Below, piece by piece: positions 5,789 to 6,397 of a DNA stretch of 6,397 nt; the stretch's first letter is position 1; the number at the start of each line of letters is the position of its first letter. A program made the translations under genes and the position numbers. The stretch is from NCBI GenBank assembly GCA_905235755.1, contig CAJONA010000069.1:1-6397 (forward strand). Direction: 5' to 3'. The stretch comes from an uncultured Clostridia bacterium. GTDB taxonomy: Bacteria > Bacillota > Clostridia > Oscillospirales > CAG-272. The notes beneath the pieces were generated by a model. That model did no database searches. It saw only the letters and a program-made list of their open reading frames with translations, and had not been told where the DNA came from.

Positions 5789-5819
5789 AAAAAAACCGAC
5801 GCCGTTTTGCAGCGTCGGT
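5789..5819 (-). terminator. Rho-independent terminator of cysK
   Basis: Minus-strand reading after the cysK TGA gives a perfect 8-bp GC-rich stem (5812-5819 with 5795-5802) around a 9-base loop, followed by a T-run of about seven (5795-5789). It isolates cysK transcription from mnmA. A weaker T-rich stretch on the plus side might allow some reverse termination. Confidence 0.88.
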
Positions 5820-5830
5820 GATCTTTTATA

Positions 5831-6397
5831 TCAATCCGCGAAAAGCGGTGTGGACAGGTATCTGTCGCCCGTGTCGGGGAGCAGGACCACGATGTTCTTG
5901 CCCTCGTTTTCGGGACGTTTTGCAAGCTGTATCGCCGCGTATGTAGCCGCGCCCGAAGATATGCCGACGAGCACGCCTTCTTTCTTTCCGATCAGTTTTC
6001 CCGTTGCGAACGCGTCTTCGTTCGTAACGGTGATGATCTCGTCATAGATCGACGTGTTGAGTACGTCGGGAACGAATCCCGCGCCGATGCCCTGTATCTT
6101 GTGCGGGCCGGCTACGCCTTGCGAAAGCACAGGCGAAGTTGCGGGCTCTACCGCGACTATCTTTACGTTCGGATTTTTGCTCTTTAAGTATTCGCCGACG
6201 CCCGTTACCGTGCCGCCCGTGCCTACGCCGGCGACGAAGATGTCGACGTTGCCGTCCGTGTCCTCGTAGATCTCGGGACCTGTCGTTTCAAAGTGCGCCT
6301 TGGGGTTTGCGGGATTTACGAACTGCCCCGCTATGATGCTGTCGGGGATGCTTTCGGCGAGTTCGTTTGCTTTTGCGATCGCGCCCTTCATACCTTT
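5831..6397 (-). CDS. cysK: Cysteine synthase (O-acetylserine sulfhydrylase), C-terminal part
   Basis: The last 188 residues of a PLP-dependent cysteine synthase are present. The gene runs off the right edge, so roughly the first 120 residues, including the PLP-binding lysine, are outside the window. The enzyme converts O-acetylserine and sulfide to cysteine in the cytosol. Visible signatures in order are GMKGAIAKA at the edge, QFVNPANPKAHFETTGPEI, the PLP phosphate-binding GTGGTVTG loop, GISSGA, and the C-terminal PDTGDRYLST. An internal ATG at 6391 is not the start, because the frame stays open through Lys-Gly to the edge and family members begin far upstream. CysK is preferred over cystathionine beta-synthase because of the short C-terminus without CBS domains. 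A CysM-type paralogue cannot be fully excluded without the N-terminal half. It ends at a strong terminator before mnmA. Confidence 0.95.
   Translation of the reverse strand, partial: KGMKGAIAKANELAESIPDSIIAGQFVNPANPKAHFETTGPEIYEDTDGNVDIFVAGVGTGGTVTGVGEYLKSKNPNVKIVAVEPATSPVLSQGVAGPHKIQGIGAGFVPDVLNTSIYDEIITVTNEDAFATGKLIGKKEGVLVGISSGAATYAAIQLAKRPENEGKNIVVLLPDTGDRYLSTPLFAD

Noticed and set aside
5831..6391. Treating cysK as a complete 186-residue gene from the ATG at 6391
   Set aside because: The frame remains open to the edge, and the sequence begins in the middle of a conserved cysteine synthase block, so the gene is cut by the window.

Overview
The window suggests a mid-GC member of the Clostridia (Bacillota), probably an uncultured gut-type Oscillospiraceae or Christensenellales relative. 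This is inferred from near-consensus sigma-A promoters, strong GGAGG Shine-Dalgarno sites, very AT-rich spacers between roughly 50% GC genes, and the Bacillota flavour of MnmA and CysK. The species cannot be read from the sequence.

Layout, left to right. Positions 1-343 hold no convincing gene, only a mosaic of short direct and inverted repeats whose base composition differs from the other spacers. Positions 334-2743 form one minus-strand operon, read right to left. It has a strong promoter (2715-2743), a 74-residue single-pass membrane protein, a Gfo/Idh/MocA NAD(P)-dependent oxidoreductase, a xylose-isomerase-like TIM-barrel protein, and a rho-independent terminator (334-367). Diverging from it is a consensus promoter (2795-2823) driving a 572-residue cytosolic protein that resembles alpha/alpha-toroid polysaccharide lyases (heparinase II/III-like) with a C-terminal beta-sandwich. 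A bidirectional terminator (4587-4620) separates this gene from mnmA (tRNA 2-thiouridylase, minus strand). mnmA has its own consensus promoter (5755-5783), directly behind the terminator of cysK. cysK (cysteine synthase, minus strand) runs off the right edge.

How the genes may work together. The oxidoreductase and TIM-barrel pair is the type used to oxidise a sugar or glycoside and then isomerise, epimerise or eliminate the keto product. The divergent toroid enzyme could release or process the same saccharide inside the cell. No transporter, kinase or regulator is present, so the substrate is unknown. The mnmA-cysK end is housekeeping sulfur metabolism: cysteine synthesis, and sulfur insertion into tRNA wobble uridine.

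Two start sites need care. The longest reading frames of both the toroid protein and mnmA begin at a TTG that is the first three bases of a TTGACA -35 box. The supported starts are the internal ATGs at 2864 and 5723.
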